Source: Riptortus pedestris (taxonomy: Eukaryota > Arthropoda > Insecta > Hemiptera > Alydidae). Taken from it: 64,000 bases of DNA. Both the position numbers and the translations under genes were made by a program. How positions within the stretch are numbered: the stretch's first letter is position 1; each line of letters starts with the position of its first letter. Of the stretch, positions 50,982 to 60,232 are shown piece after piece. The stretch spans positions 24,050,001 through 24,114,000 of the forward strand of contig CM032230.1 in NCBI GenBank assembly GCA_019009955.1, in the 5' to 3' direction. Under the pieces are notes generated by a model that was not told where the DNA came from, did no database searches, and was given only the letters and a program-made list of their open reading frames with translations.

Positions 50982-53900
50982 ACATACATGTATACATAGA
51001 TAAACATATATATTATTTTTCATGGATTAAAGGACGTTCCGGAATATTAGGGAGCGATCTAGTTGATAATGCAGGCAAATCTGCTTCTTGAGACTCAAAT
51101 ATACCAGAATGTTACAACAAAATTACAATATGCACGCATATATATACTAATATTTACTGATGCAGTTTTCCATCTGTTACATTATAAATATATAGTAAAT
51201 TCATGTTGTAATGTATATATTTTATTTTTTAAATTGCATTAAAATCAAATTAGAGCTCAGCTCAGTTAAGGCATTGTTCTGAATGTTTTGATGAGCCTCG
51301 AGTCATTGGTTGGTCCCTGGGGTATAGGAATTTTCCTTGTTATGAACTGAGTAAATAAAATCCTTAGTATGCCCACAAGGAAAGGGTGGTAGCCTGTAAA
51401 TATCCCATCTTGATTAGCTGTATTAGTATACAATGAGCTTAATAAATGCATGAATAAATGCATTTAAAAAAAAAAAAAATTATATGATTAAAGCAAACAA
51501 ACTGTATTAATAGTTGTCTACTTTAACTTCAGGTTGCATCTGAATGTATTCAACACTTACGAACTGTCCAAGCTCTTGGGAGAGAAAATAAATTTATTGA
51601 AATGTATATGGAATATCTGCGTATTCCTTACAAGTAAGTAAACAATATATTTAAAATTAAATTATTTTTTATTTGGGAGGATAATTTGTCACACCTACCA
51701 GGAATCAAACCAGAGATATTTTGAATATCTACTTCAGTAAGCTACAGGCACGACTATCGATCCTTGATGCCTCATATTGAGCATAATTGCAACTAAAATT
51801 AAATTCAGTGATAATCCATAAATTATATATCCCTCATCTATTTGAGTTATGTCTCAATTATAGGGGTGTAATGATGGAAGCTGTCTTTAGAGCAGCTAAT
51901 GTACAATCAGCCATTAATTATAGGCCAAGAACTTGACAATAATTCAAATACACTCATATACTCCAGCTATTTTAATTACCATTTTCTTAGAGATGTGATG
52001 TAAATATTTTCTATATAGGTTTTTTATTTCAGTTGGCTTTGTTTACAATTCTAGTCATATTTTTTATTGTGTGAATAAAACCTTAATTTTTCTTTTATAA
52101 AAATATTTTTCTTTAAGGATTATTCTTGTGTCCTCAAAAATAAAATTATGTTGTTATTTGAAAGCTTGACTTTCAGCAATATCTTTTTTTTATATTAAAA
52201 TATATTTTTAATGTTACTTTATTCTCTTTTTTAGTAATTTTTAAGATTCTGCCATATTTGTATTTAAAGTTAAATAGAATAAATTACTCTTTATGACTCA
52301 TATAAAAATCCTTGAAAATAAATTAGATTTTTAAGCCAAATTCGAAGATCCATATTTCCAAAAACCAGAAATATATCATTTATTAAATTTTTGTCTACAT
52401 ATTTCCACCTTTAAGGAGGTTATTCTGTTAAATTTACATAATTTTTCATTCAGTCCTTTTTTAGGTATTGAACAATAAATTTAGCGTTTTAACACAGAAA
52501 TGCCACGTTCAATTAATTTTAGAAAAAAGAGGGGTTCCTCCAAGTGGTTCCTATTTTTTTCGGAGAAAAATACAATTGACGTCAATCCAGGATTAAAAAA
52601 TGAAAGTGAGTCTTGCTTTCTTCCTTTTAATTTTTTTATTTAAAAAATGCAATTTTTCAATTTGCAATTGAAAATATGTTTCAAAGCGAGTTATATGCAA
52701 TTTTTTTTTTAAAATTGTATATTATCAAAATTTATTTTTTCTTTACCTTAATATAATGTTTTTCAGTTGTTTTGATAAGTCCAGTAATAAAAAAGTTCTA
52801 AAGGTTACCTTACGGAAGTTTATTTACATTAATGTTTGCAAGAAAATCCGCTTGTGATACAACTGAAAAATTGTTGGCAAAAAAATGTCTGAAAATTATT
52901 TAATGCTTGTTTAGGCTCCCAAGATAACCAATAATTAGTGACAAAAATTAAAAGAAAATATAAATATTGAGTATAAGGTCTGGATGAATTTACATTTGAT
53001 TTGAGGCTGATAATGAATTTAATATTCCATGAGGTCTACGTTTTATTTGTTTGTGTTCCACCTCTTTTCTCCTCTGTCTTAAAAGAGAAAAAATATTTAT
53101 ATTTGGAAGGGGATAGACTGCATTTTATAGAGCAAGTTTTTTTTTTCTAATTTTAGTCCTTCGAAGGAAAACCCTTTGGATTAAAACTAAATGGCATCAC
53201 AATTATACAAATCCTGTAGGAATATAAAATAAATTCCATGGAGAGAACCCCTAGAAAAAATTGTCAATGTACAGACTACACATACCTAAATACATGGTAA
53301 AAAAAGCAACTCAGCTTAAATAAATTTAGAAGTTAATTAAATATTTTTATTAATAATTGAATATTATGGTTCATGAATAATTATTATATATTTTTTCAGG
53401 GAAAGTAAGAAACAAGCTTTCATTTTTGCAGTAATATTCTCTCTCACACAAGCCATTGTTTATTTTCTTTATGCAGGAGCCTTCAAGTTTGGTTCTTATC
53501 TAGTCGCCTCAAATGAAATGGCTCCTAGTGATGTTTACAGGTACTTTTTCTTTTTTTTTAGGAATATTTGCTAATTTAGATAAAATTTAATCAGAACATT
53601 GCTAATCTCATGATTGAAGTCAACTGTACGAGTCATACAACTAGTTGTGTAATTAACCGATCTTGAGTGCGTGTGTGCATGGCTGTGTTGGGACAGATAA
53701 TTATAACATAAAGACATAATACACACATCAATAATAATTCGTTTTTTTTTCAGGGTTTTTTTTGCATTGGCATTTTCAGCAATTGCTGTTGGACAGGGAG
53801 CAGCATATCTGCAAGACTACACAAGAGGCAAAACTTCTGCAAAAATCATGTTTCAACTCATGGATAAAAAATCAACTACTGACCCATTATCCACTGATGG

Positions 53901-56900
53901 AACAAAATCTGTAAGTTGTGTAAAAAACATTTATTTTTCATATTAGAAGTTAGCTAAACTCCAAATAATTTTTGAATCAAGTTTAGTATACAGTGTTTGT
54001 AGATAGTGTGAGTAGTGGTTGTTGAAGCAGTAGGCTCTTGAATTATATAATTGCATCAAAGTACCTCTCCAAGTAACTGTTTATTTATTTCACTTATTTG
54101 GAGAATTTGCTATATTTTTATTTCACAGCCTGATTAATTAAAACATGTTAAATATTAATTAAAATTTTTATCATTTGTATGTCAAAGGATCCATCTTGAT
54201 AAAAAACAAATTGTTTTCTTGAATTTTTTTATTATTCTCATATGTTTTGTGCCTTCTTTGCCACTCTTCATTGGCTAAAATAGTTTAAAATAATATTTTC
54301 AACAATTGATGAAAATGAGGTCTGTTCGATATATATATATATATATACGTCTTTTAATGCTCAGGTGGTTCCAATGTTCGGTTGATCATTACCAAAGTCA
54401 ATAGTTAAGCACTTTAAAGCTAAAGATCAAGTTTGTTAAGGAAGCCCAGGAGAAAGGGGGGAGGGCTATAAAAAATTCAAAATATCTCCATTATTATGAC
54501 CTGAATCAAAAAATATTATATAACCAATTTTCTTTAAAAATTAATTCTCCGTAATAATTGTTCTGTACATTCTTTTCATATCTCAAATATAAAGAGGGGT
54601 ATCTTGAATCGTCTTTTTCCAAGCTAAAATACCAAATATTGTATTCAACAGACCTTTAATATGTGAGATACACACAAATATGTTTAATATGAAATCATCA
54701 CTAATGATTTTATTTTCTTAAGACCTCAATTTTTATTCAATCTATACCATATTCAATATTTCATATAAAGCGATTGATAAAATTTGTTAATATATGTAAT
54801 CAAACCAGGAGGAGTGGGGAATCAAAAAATGTTAAATTATCAATTTTGTTAAAGTTTTAATTTTTTACACTTGTTATTTACATTACTTTTCCAATTTGAA
54901 TATTAAACAATTGGATGTTTCGGCCACTATTTAAACCCTATTAAGCAATTATTCACTAGTTAACTAATGCCCAACTTAAATTTCAAGTAGTGTTTACATA
55001 CGCTTCTTATTACTAGAGGAATAGAAAGTCAAATTAGCGATATCAGCATGTCATTCCAGCACATGGGAAATCTGCTTAGTTTACGCAGCATCTGTGTGGT
55101 GGACTTTTTCCAATACATTGCACTAAAATACTAAAATGTTCTATAAAAAATAACACCTTTTTTTCTTTGTACCTTAGAAACCTATAGAAGGAAGATTACA
55201 GTTCAACAATATTTACTTCTCATATCCTACTAGAAAAGATACAAAGATTCTTAAGAATTTTGATTTGCTTGTTGAACCTGGGCAATCAATAGCACTTGTT
55301 GGAGAATCAGGTTGTGGGAAATCTACAATAATTTCATTTTTGGAAAGGTTCTATGAACCTGATAAAGGAGAAATTGTAAGTTTGAAACCTCTGTTAATTA
55401 AATTAAGATAGTCATTAGTATTTTTCTGTTAGTGATGTTAACTTATTATAGACCAAATATAAATGGAAATTTATTTTTCAAAGATAAATGACACTTTAGT
55501 TATCACAATAATTAAATTATAGTAAGATCCAATAGGTAGTAGAAGATTTACTTTAAAAAAAACTAACCTGTATTCACAAGTATTAAACAAAACTTATTGC
55601 TAAATGTATTATTTTTACTTTTCCTATTTTCATTTTTTTTTCTTTAAACCATAAAGTAATGTAACCAAATAAATTGGATGAAGTATTAATTTGTACTTAT
55701 TTTTATTATGTTTGTTTTGGTTTTTTCAGCTAATAGATGAACTTAATATTAAGTCATACAATCTAAATTATCTTCGAAGCCAAATAGGACTTGTAACCCA
55801 AGAACCTGTTCTATTTGACTGCACAATTAAAGATAACATCTTATATGGAGCAATAGCTCTGGAGAAAACTCCAACTATCCAAGAAGTTATTGATGCGGCA
55901 AAAGCTGCCAACATCCACGACTTCATTAGTAGCTTACCAATGGTGAGTAGATATGATCTAAAATTTCTTTATTATTTTGTGCGAAATTTGAAAATTGGAG
56001 ACATACTAAACTTCACATATTTTTAGCTAGAAACATGTTAGACCCATTTGGTCAAATGTTTAACTCTTCAATAATTTTTTTCACTCTTTATATTACCAAT
56101 TGGAATACCTAAGAATGGAATTTTAATAACTAAATGGCTACAATCCTCAGCACAGCATCTAACCCGAAGTTTTATAGATTTCATACAAGATTTCTAGGCA
56201 TTTGAAACTGATTTGATAGCATTTGTATTCTGACAAAAAAGTTAGAGAGCGATATAGTCTTGTAAATCCTATCTTCTTCACCGAGGCCATCCAACTCGTA
56301 ATCTCAAAAGTTGCTTACATTAATTTATATTTCAGCAGATGATTTGACTTGTACAACTCAGAGGCAAAAAAAAACAGTTTTAGTAGTTATATGGGAATCT
56401 GACTGACCATGATAGATTTACCCGGTTTCACAGTAGAAAGAAGTAGCTTGTTATTCTGAAAAAGATTATTTACACAAGTATTTACAAGGACATTTAGCTG
56501 TCAATCTTACTATATGAATAATATTACATTCAATAGAGGTGTAAAAAGAAAGGGAAAATACCCCATATCTTCCTTGGTTTTGATTTTTTTTAATTTAACA
56601 TTTTTATTTTGTGATTACTTCAACAATAGCTTAACAAAATTATTGGATCCATTGTTACAGGTAACAGAATAGAATGGTACTCCCTATGTCATGTATTATT
56701 CAATTATATACTAAAACATGTTCAATTATTCTCTAAACTAGAAGATTTATACTAAAGCCAGAAAAGGGTTGTGACCTGTAGATAACCTGCCCCAATAGCT
56801 TAAACTAGTCTTTAAAAGTAACATAATGTTTGATTGTTAGTACACAACAAATAAATGTAAAAATATTTTTTTCATATTGACACTATTTTTAGGGTTATGA

Positions 56901-57355
56901 CACGCCATGTGGTGAAAGGGGTACACAGCTTTCTGGTGGCCAAAAACAAAGAATTGCAATTGCTAGAGCTCTAATAAGGAATCCTCGCATCCTCTTACTG
57001 GACGAGGCAACCTCAGCACTAGATGCTAAAAGTGAAAAGGTTATTAATTCTCTTCTATTATTTTAATATTTTATAGACTGTATCTAATGGATGTAAGCTT
57101 GCCACTTTCCTTTTGGGAAGGGTTATCCTACCCATTTTAATAATTTTTATATTTTTTTAGTTGGTCCAGGAAGCACTTGACAGAGCTCGTGAGGGTAGAA
57201 CTTGCATTATTGTAGCCCATAGGTTATCCACAATACAAAATGCAGATAAAATAGCTGTAATACAAAAAGGAAGAGTAGCAGAACTAGGAACGCACAATGA
57301 ACTAACTCAAAAACAAGGATTATATTATCAATTAATAAAGCGGCAACAACTGTAA
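26553..57355 (+). CDS. ABCB-type full transporter (P-glycoprotein/MDR-like), 26 coding exons
   Basis: ATP-driven efflux pump of the plasma membrane; the family exports lipophilic drugs and xenobiotics, but the actual substrates are not known. Exons: 26553-26653, 35530-35578, 35698-35835, 36142-36221, 37265-37379, 37934-38067, 39493-39664, 41597-41721, 41891-42062, 42142-42366, 42453-42578, 43966-44169, 45039-45290, 46544-46668, 46808-46892, 47993-48133, 48214-48315, 48716-48877, 49665-49868, 51533-51633, 53400-53540, 53754-53910, 55178-55375, 55730-55942, 56893-57039, 57161-57355. The exons sum to 3864 nt, 1287 residues plus stop, with all introns GT-AG and phases matching. Order is TMD1-NBD1-linker-TMD2-NBD2, the ABCB1 layout, and the length is close to the usual 1280. 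No break or missing catalytic residue was found. A bile-salt pump-like or other ABCB paralogue cannot be excluded. The intron 1 gap is inferred from splice phase rather than transcripts. Confidence 0.93.
26802..27297 (+). mobile_element. HINE-like element with (CA)n core
   Basis: It starts TTTTAGCAGATTTACCTTGA, continues TCCATCGATCCAATCCAG and GTCCGTTCAAAACTA, then a CA run at 26927-27002. It ends GCGTGGGAAATCTGCTTAAG with ACGCAGACTTTTA, the hairpin collapsed. It lies only about 150 bp downstream of coding exon 1. Frames at 26837-27097 and 27019-27246 are chance reads of it. Confidence 0.75.
27300..28140. other. Intronic, no gene; RTE-tail-like traces
   Basis: About 27735-27850 (GAGGGGAAGAGATCGTAGCC, ATCATATCGAGTTTAAACGC) matches a block upstream of the RTE-like tail at 41340-41420, so an old RTE-related copy lies here. 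Nothing else is recognised. Confidence 0.4.
28145..28300 (-). mobile_element. SINE remnant, reversed
   Basis: TTTATTAACGCCCGATTTATGC, AGCTAATCGGGAAGTGTTATC and AACAGAGTTCATAACTAAATAAA are the reversed 3' half of the SINE family seen at 17075. Confidence 0.55.
28765..29120 (-). mobile_element. HINE-like fragment
   Basis: CACACAGGGGATGTACAAAC and TAAGCAGATTTCCCACTTC form the hairpin end. Interior traces run to about 29110 (TGGTTCTATAACATTTTAAG, a C run, GAGCCATTAACTAATACGAT). The palindrome end is not seen. Confidence 0.5.
29330..29657 (-). mobile_element. HINE-like element with (CA)n(TA)n core
   Basis: AATGCACATATCTCAGTTAATATCG opens it, followed by GATATCGATCAAACAAAAATTCCGAC and a CA run then TA run (29500-29576). 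After that come TTCATTTTCGTCATCTGGGTAGG and TTAAGGGAAATCTGCTAAAA. The family's 5' half is complete; the hairpin half is decayed. Confidence 0.7.
29660..31010. other. Intronic, no gene; HINE-variant debris
   Basis: A decayed hairpin end (GTTGCGTATGCTAAGCGAAT) lies at about 30047, followed by GTGAGGGGGGGG and interior text to about 30420. A further fragment lies at about 30600-30770. The short frames at 29881-30126 and 30764-30961 have no recognisable content. Confidence 0.4.
31017..31162 (+). mobile_element. HINE-like 5' fragment with (TA)n(TG)n
   Basis: TTTTAGCACATTTGTACTCA, GTGATTTTCGAAAAATTTC and GATGACGAAAATGAGGTCC are followed by a TA then TG microsatellite. The element stops at the microsatellite. 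Confidence 0.6.
31245..31478 (+). mobile_element. tRNA-derived SINE with internal A run
   Basis: The 5' part carries GAGTTCGATTCTCACCTGGG and AATAAGAATTTATTTAGTGA. A run of about 28 A bases (31359-31386) follows, then CCTGGCTAGAAAGGGGTGAC, ATCCCATCCCAATTAGCC and AAAGTGGACGTTAAAAAATAAC. Same family as 17075. Confidence 0.65.
31860..32165 (-). mobile_element. HINE-like hairpin half, same subfamily as 19314
   Basis: AAAAGTCCGTCACGCAGGGG and CTGCGCAAACTAAGCAGA are followed by about 250 bp nearly identical to 19390-19620 (GCATACTGGTAACACAATAC, AACTGAAACGGCTTCTGAAT, AATCTCACAAAGTAACGAAG). That interior is absent from other copies, so the two form a subfamily. Confidence 0.7.
32200..33092 (+). mobile_element. 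Nested HINE-like elements
   Basis: A 5' piece (AGCTATTGTGAGGTCGTACTC to a TA run at 32313-32361) is followed by a second start at 32384 (TTTTTAGCAGATTTCTCTTA). A TA run at 32513-32567, the interior, and the variant tail (CAGTAAATCCCCACTCC) follow. The end is CACGTGAGAAATCAGCTTAG, ACGCAGCCCCTGCGTGACGG, ACTTTTT. A further small 5' end is embedded at about 32797-32870 (TAGCAGATTTCCCATGAGGG). The hairpin ACGCAG-CCC-CTGCGT is perfect here. Confidence 0.75.
33135..33335 (+). mobile_element. HINE-like 5' half with (CA)n(TA)n
   Basis: TTAGCAGATTTCTCATAAGG, TGCTCATGACGAGATTTTCG and CCATCGACCCTACCCGGAAG lead into a CA run then a TA run (33268-33329). It joins other interior text with no hairpin of its own. 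Confidence 0.65.
33437..34117 (+). mobile_element. HINE-like element with long (TA)n
   Basis: TTCCTTAAGGGAAATCATCT opens it and ATGAAGTCCATTCAAAATAA precedes a TA/CA run (33556-33635). The interior and variant tail follow, ending ACATGGGAAATCTGCTTAAT, ACGTAGCCTCTGCATGATGG and a T run. Confidence 0.7.
34250..35308 (-). mobile_element. Full-length HINE-like element hosting a hAT MITE
   Basis: AAAAAGTCCGTCACGCAGGG begins it and AAGCAGATTTCCCACGTG follows. The interior is interrupted at CGATCAGAC by the insertion 34517-35027 and resumes AGTATAGTAACGGAGATATT. It ends with the perfect 20 bp palindrome at 35283-35302 and CTGCTAA. It lacks a long microsatellite (only TATATATAT near 35214). It ends 221 bp before ABCB exon 2. 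Confidence 0.8.
34517..35027. mobile_element. Non-autonomous hAT-like element (MITE)
   Basis: The termini CAGTGCCGGCTCGTGT and GCTACGAGCCGCCACTG are imperfect inverted repeats of the hAT type. Flanking 8-mers gatcagac and catcagag agree at 6 of 8 positions, consistent with an aged 8 bp target duplication. It is 511 bp with no transposase. The interior is more GC-rich at its ends (CAGCGCCCCC, CAGCACCCCC). Confidence 0.75.
36600..36810 (+). mobile_element. SINE remnant in ABCB intron 4
   Basis: GAGTTTGATTCCCACATGGAC, CAACAGGAACTTTACTAATT, TGCCTAGAAAAGTGTGG and AGCCTGTCACAATCAGC follow the order of the 17075 family, strongly diverged. Confidence 0.45.
40070..41100 (+). mobile_element. HINE-like fragments in ABCB intron 7
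   Basis: Two pieces are present. A hairpin end lies at 40098-40147 (CACGTGGGAAGTCTGTTTAA, GGCAGCTCCTGTATGACGGC). An interior plus end lies at 40720-41095 (GAAGAAATCGGACCAGTGGG, AATTCGAAATATCTCCGTTA, CACGTGGGGAACCTGCTGAA, TCGACGGACTTCG). The 64-codon frame inside is chance. Confidence 0.55.
41335..41575 (+). mobile_element. RTE-like tail in ABCB intron 7
   Basis: ACCAAGTTTCATAAAATTCTG and GTGAAAAGGTAACAAACAAA, AGATGCCAAAG, then CAGGCAGATGTTACAATGTG and TATATATAG match the 3' end of the repeats at 691-3230. It ends about 20 bp before the exon 8 acceptor, unusually close. Confidence 0.6.
42843..43290 (-). mobile_element. Old HINE-variant in ABCB intron 11
   Basis: AAAAGCGTGCCATGCAGGGGC and TTAAAAGGATTTCCGGAATG are a diverged hairpin end. 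GATACTGAAGGCTGAAAA and TAAACCTCCTTCTCCC, with CCAATTTCACCCATTAACC, are interior text. No palindrome end. Confidence 0.5.
45900..46240. mobile_element. SINE (minus) and HINE 5' fragment (plus) in ABCB intron 13
   Basis: 45908-46005 reads TATTTATTAACGTCCACTTTT, GGCTAATTGGGACGTGTTATC and TTCTAGCCAGGGTGGGAC, the reversed SINE 3' half. 46115-46215 carries GTCCCTTGAGTGGACTTGGC, TATTGAGGCTCTATTCATGA and CTACCTAGATGATGAAAAT, a decayed HINE start. Confidence 0.5.
46600..47995 (+). other. ABCB: linker between the two halves
   Basis: Exon 46808-46892 and the end of the preceding exon encode an acidic, Ser-rich segment ([24 protein letters not shown], then EVEEEGY) joining NBD1 to TMD2 at about residues 650-702. 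In ABCB1 this linker is a regulatory, phosphorylated region; Ser/Thr residues are present here, but I see no unambiguous kinase site. Confidence 0.7.
49060..49460 (+). repeat. Possible dispersed repeat in ABCB intron 18
   Basis: CTTTCTTGTATGAAGTAAAGG, ATTTTGACTAATTTTGGCG and ATCTCCTATAACTCAAAAAAGG resemble a repeat I recall from insect genomes. It occurs once in this window, so it cannot be confirmed here. No coding content. Confidence 0.35.
50400..50640 (+). pseudogene. LINE RNase H remnant in ABCB intron 19
   Basis: The frame around 50410-50635 gives [12 protein letters not shown], a stop, then [19 protein letters not shown]. The H.G..GN..AD pattern is the C-terminal motif of RNase HI domains in non-LTR retrotransposons. 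One stop codon and no other domain, so it is a fragment. Confidence 0.5.
50901..50990. repeat. (TA)n(TG)n microsatellite in ABCB intron 19
   Basis: About 64 bases of TA followed by TG. The frame 50703-50999 reads this repeat. No HINE landmarks flank it, unlike most other TA runs in the window. Confidence 0.9.
51240..51465 (+). mobile_element. SINE in ABCB intron 19
   Basis: AGTTAAGGCATTGTTCTGAA, GGGGTATAGGAATTTTCC, ACTGAGTAAATAAAATCC, AAAGGGTGGTAGCCTGTAAA and GAGCTTAATAAATGC follow the family order. It lies about 70 bp before the exon 20 acceptor. Confidence 0.5.
51634..53399 (+). other. ABCB intron 20, no recognised content
   Basis: AT-rich intron of 1.77 kb with no long frame and no family I can name. 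Confidence 0.5.
54300..55110 (+). mobile_element. HINE-like element in ABCB intron 22
   Basis: GATGAAAATGAGGTCTGTTCG with a TA run at 54330-54347, interior (GATCATTACCAAAGTCAATA, AATATCTCCATTATTATGA), variant tail, and end CACATGGGAAATCTGCTTAG, ACGCAGCATCTGTGTGGTGG, ACTTTTTCC. The first bases are lost. It ends about 65 bp before exon 23. Confidence 0.7.
55178..57355 (+). other. ABCB: nucleotide-binding domain 2 (exons 23-26)
   Basis: A-loop Tyr1053 (FSYPTR), Walker [10 protein letters not shown] at 1079-1087, Q-loop Gln1127 (VTQEPVLF), signature LSGGQ at 1187-1191, Walker B ILLLDE with Glu1212, H-loop His1243 (IVAHRLSTI). The donor after 57039 (GTTATT) is the weakest splice site of the gene. 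The protein ends LIKRQQL. Confidence 0.95.
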
Positions 57356-57660
57356 AATACTCTTTTAAACTAAGTGTAAGAAGCAAGAAAGCTTTAACTT
57401 TATATATTCATGTTCCTATTTATTGTGTGTATATTTGAAATGAATACAAATCATTCAATTTTCAAAATTATTACTCATTGTGATATGGTAGTCAATATAT
57501 TGAGCTTGTGATTAATAAGTTACGAGCTGAGAGATAGGTTTATGAATCAAAATTATTTTAAATATTTTAACTTTTAAGATACTATTAAGCTAGATTCGAA
57601 AGTTTTTATAATACAATATATTTTGTTTTAATAAATACGTTTAATAATATGTGTTTTAAA
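57356..57660 (+). terminator. ABCB 3' UTR with candidate poly(A) signal
   Basis: After the TAA at 57353-57355 the sequence is AT-rich. AATAAA at 57630-57635 is the clearest polyadenylation signal, about 275 bp past the stop. AATACA at about 57442 is a weaker, earlier option. Confidence 0.4.
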
Positions 57661-59095
57661 AAATATTATATAACCCTAATCCATCATGCTCATTCTGTGA
57701 AGAACATATTAATAAGGGTAAGGTCGGAAGGGGTTGTATCTCTCATACAGCTTTCATTTTTTGACAGTCATTAACTTTTGGAATGTAAGAAGTCTTGATC
57801 CATTCAACATACTTAGTGAAACACTTTTTTAATGGAGCAACTTTACGTGAAAGATTTTTTTCCAAACCTGTGTTCCTGACTTATTAAATGAATAATAAAA
57901 CATGGTCAACCCAATCTTGATGAATAACACAAGCCTTTGAGTCAGTGTTGAATCAGTGCTGGGTCTGAACTCTGACAGTAGTTAGTTATAGTGGTAGTCA
58001 TCTAGCAAGAAAGCACAAATATATATTATGGTTAATTTGACCTTTGAACTTAATGGCTGAGCCTTTAAATTAGAAAGGCATTTATTGAGGCTGCTTTTAT
58101 CCACAGGAATTATGTCTGTAAGTAGTGTGCTGTACTAAGTACAGCAAATGATCCATATTCAAATTCCAAGAGTGACACTTAAAATTTTATTTGCTTTACT
58201 TTGAAGCCCTTTGAATGAAGATTAGATTCACTCAAGGTATGCTCTTCCTGTCTTTAGAGGGAACTATCAGGGCCTCAACCAGGAGTGTGATGTAGCTGAT
58301 CCTATTCTTTTGACAAGGAACTACATTTGCTGCTAGTCCCAGGCTTTGGTTACAAAGAAGGGTTGAGCAAGGGAAATGGTAAAGTTCGACCTATAAAAAT
58401 AATCTGCCAGTGTGTAAGATTATACAGAATACAATGACAGAATGGTGATCCTTAAAAATATAGTCTCCATCAAGACTCATTCAGATGTAGGAAAGGGAGG
58501 TTCCCCTCCAACTCTTGAAAGGTACTTATGCATTTAAAAACTCATAAAGAAAAGTAAAAGTAAAAAAGTTTGCAACAGGAGCAGTACATAAAATAACAGA
58601 TTTGCTGTGTACGAGAATATCATCTCATATGCTGAATGCCGTATTGTATGGACTAATATGATGAGTTGATTGAGGAAGTTGTACCAAGTTCAAGGAAATT
58701 GTCATGTCTTATAAAAATAACAAAGCTCCAGGTCCAGACAAAACATGAAAAAAGATGTCATAATCAGGAAAGCGATTTATCAGTCGATATATGATATATG
58801 AATAAACAAAAAAAAAAATGCCAGCACAGAGGTGGGATAGTAAACAGGGAAGGAAGGCTCCCATTCCCCAGCCTACCATTATTCAAGAATATAATCGGTG
58901 TATGGGAGGGGTCCATTTATTTGATGATCTTAGTGATCTTTATAGAATAGGACTTTGCTCTAAATAATGCTACTGGCCTTTGGCATGAATGGGTGAATGG
59001 TAAATATCAACGGAATAAGTATGGAAAAGGTAAGTACTGTACATGAGAACTTCTAGACTTCAAGGAGTGTGCTGGCCTGTCAAATTGAAGGAGCT
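57661..59095. other. Intergenic, one weak LINE trace
   Basis: No gene. At 58708-58745 the plus strand encodes SYKNNKAPGPDKT followed by a stop. N.APGPD is the motif near the start of many non-LTR reverse transcriptases, so an old LINE fragment probably lies around 58600-58790. Confidence 0.35.
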
Positions 59096-59320
59096 CACGT
59101 TTTAACAGATTCACCTTAAGGCAAATCAAGACTGTACATGTAACGGAAATTTGAAAAATTTCTACAAATGTTCATCCATCCTACATAGGAAGACGAAAAT
59201 TATATAAATACAGACATACATACATATACATACACTTGTTCGTAGCCGCTATAGCGGTTTCAACATTTTTTGTTTGAACGTTGCCAAATTCGATATTTAA
59301 GTGGTTTGTGTAAACTAAAG

Positions 59321-59582
59321 GGCTAAAGTGCAGTTTAGTCCCCCCTACGCCGCCATCTTGTTTCGTTCTAATCCCCGCCCTCGCTTAAAACCACCGATGG
59401 CGTATTTTGGCAATCTCAGTGTTAAAAAATATAAAGTTAGAACAACAAGACTCCCACCCTCGGTTTTAACCACCGATGGCGTATTTTGGAAATTTTAAAG
59501 TGTTAAAAAAGATAGTTAGAAAAACAAAATGGCCGCCGTCGTCATCTTGCGCCACCAAGGGGAGGACTAAAATACTCTCACC
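59321..59582. mobile_element. MITE family B, copy 1
   Basis: The ends GGCTAAAGTGCAGTTTAGTCC and GGACTAAAATACTCTCACC form imperfect terminal inverted repeats. The interior has CGCCATCTTG near both ends and two copies of ACCACCGATGGCGTATTTTGG. A 9 bp duplication, aaactaaag, flanks it at 59312-59320 and 59583-59591. It is 262 bp with no coding sequence. The duplication size suits hAT or Mutator-like elements. Confidence 0.75.
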
Positions 59583-60232
59583 AAACTAAAGATCAAATTC
59601 GTAAACGTCTAATATCGGGCCACTGGGAGGGGGGGACTTACGAAAATTCATAATATCTTCGTTATTATGCGTCAGATTGAAAATTTGCATAGAATCAGTC
59701 TTAATGCAAATGTAATGTTCTTTAAATGTTGTCATGTACATTTTATCAGTATCTTGATTATTAATCGAGATATTTGAATTATTCAGTTTTCGGCCTTCAT
59801 TTTTTCGGTTTTCATGTCATATTTACAATAAGCTGTTAAATCATGAACAAATTAATTCGAAGGTTAAATATCAAATATTGTTTTCATTGAACTTTTATGA
59901 CGTCTTCTTAAGATTTGACGTTCTTTGCCAATGGAAATTGTCCATTTGATATATACCATACACGACATTTAACAGCCATCATTAAGTCGTTAATGGTTGA
60001 AATCGGGCTAGGAACGGGGGAGATTTAGAGGGAGGGAATTTGAACACTTTTATTTATTTATGGACATCACATCAAAGGTGATTTGCCCTAGAGAGGACGA
60101 GACTAGAGCGCGCGTCAGCTGAATATTCGAACATTTAACATATATCCGTTATTATAAGTCGTATCGATAAACATTAAAAACACATCTTGTTAAACAATTG
60201 TTCTAATCATGTTTTCGTAGCTTAAATATTAA

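Larger units (their letters stand above)
47993..53910 (+). other. ABCB: second transmembrane domain (exons 16-22)
   Basis: Hydrophobic stretches fit six helices: [17 protein letters not shown] and [17 protein letters not shown] in the first two exons, [19 protein letters not shown] in exon 49665-49868, and [17 protein letters not shown] in 53400-53540. The coupling region SARK-like [15 protein letters not shown] precedes NBD2. No long glycosylated loop is present in this half, as in other P-glycoproteins. Confidence 0.85.
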
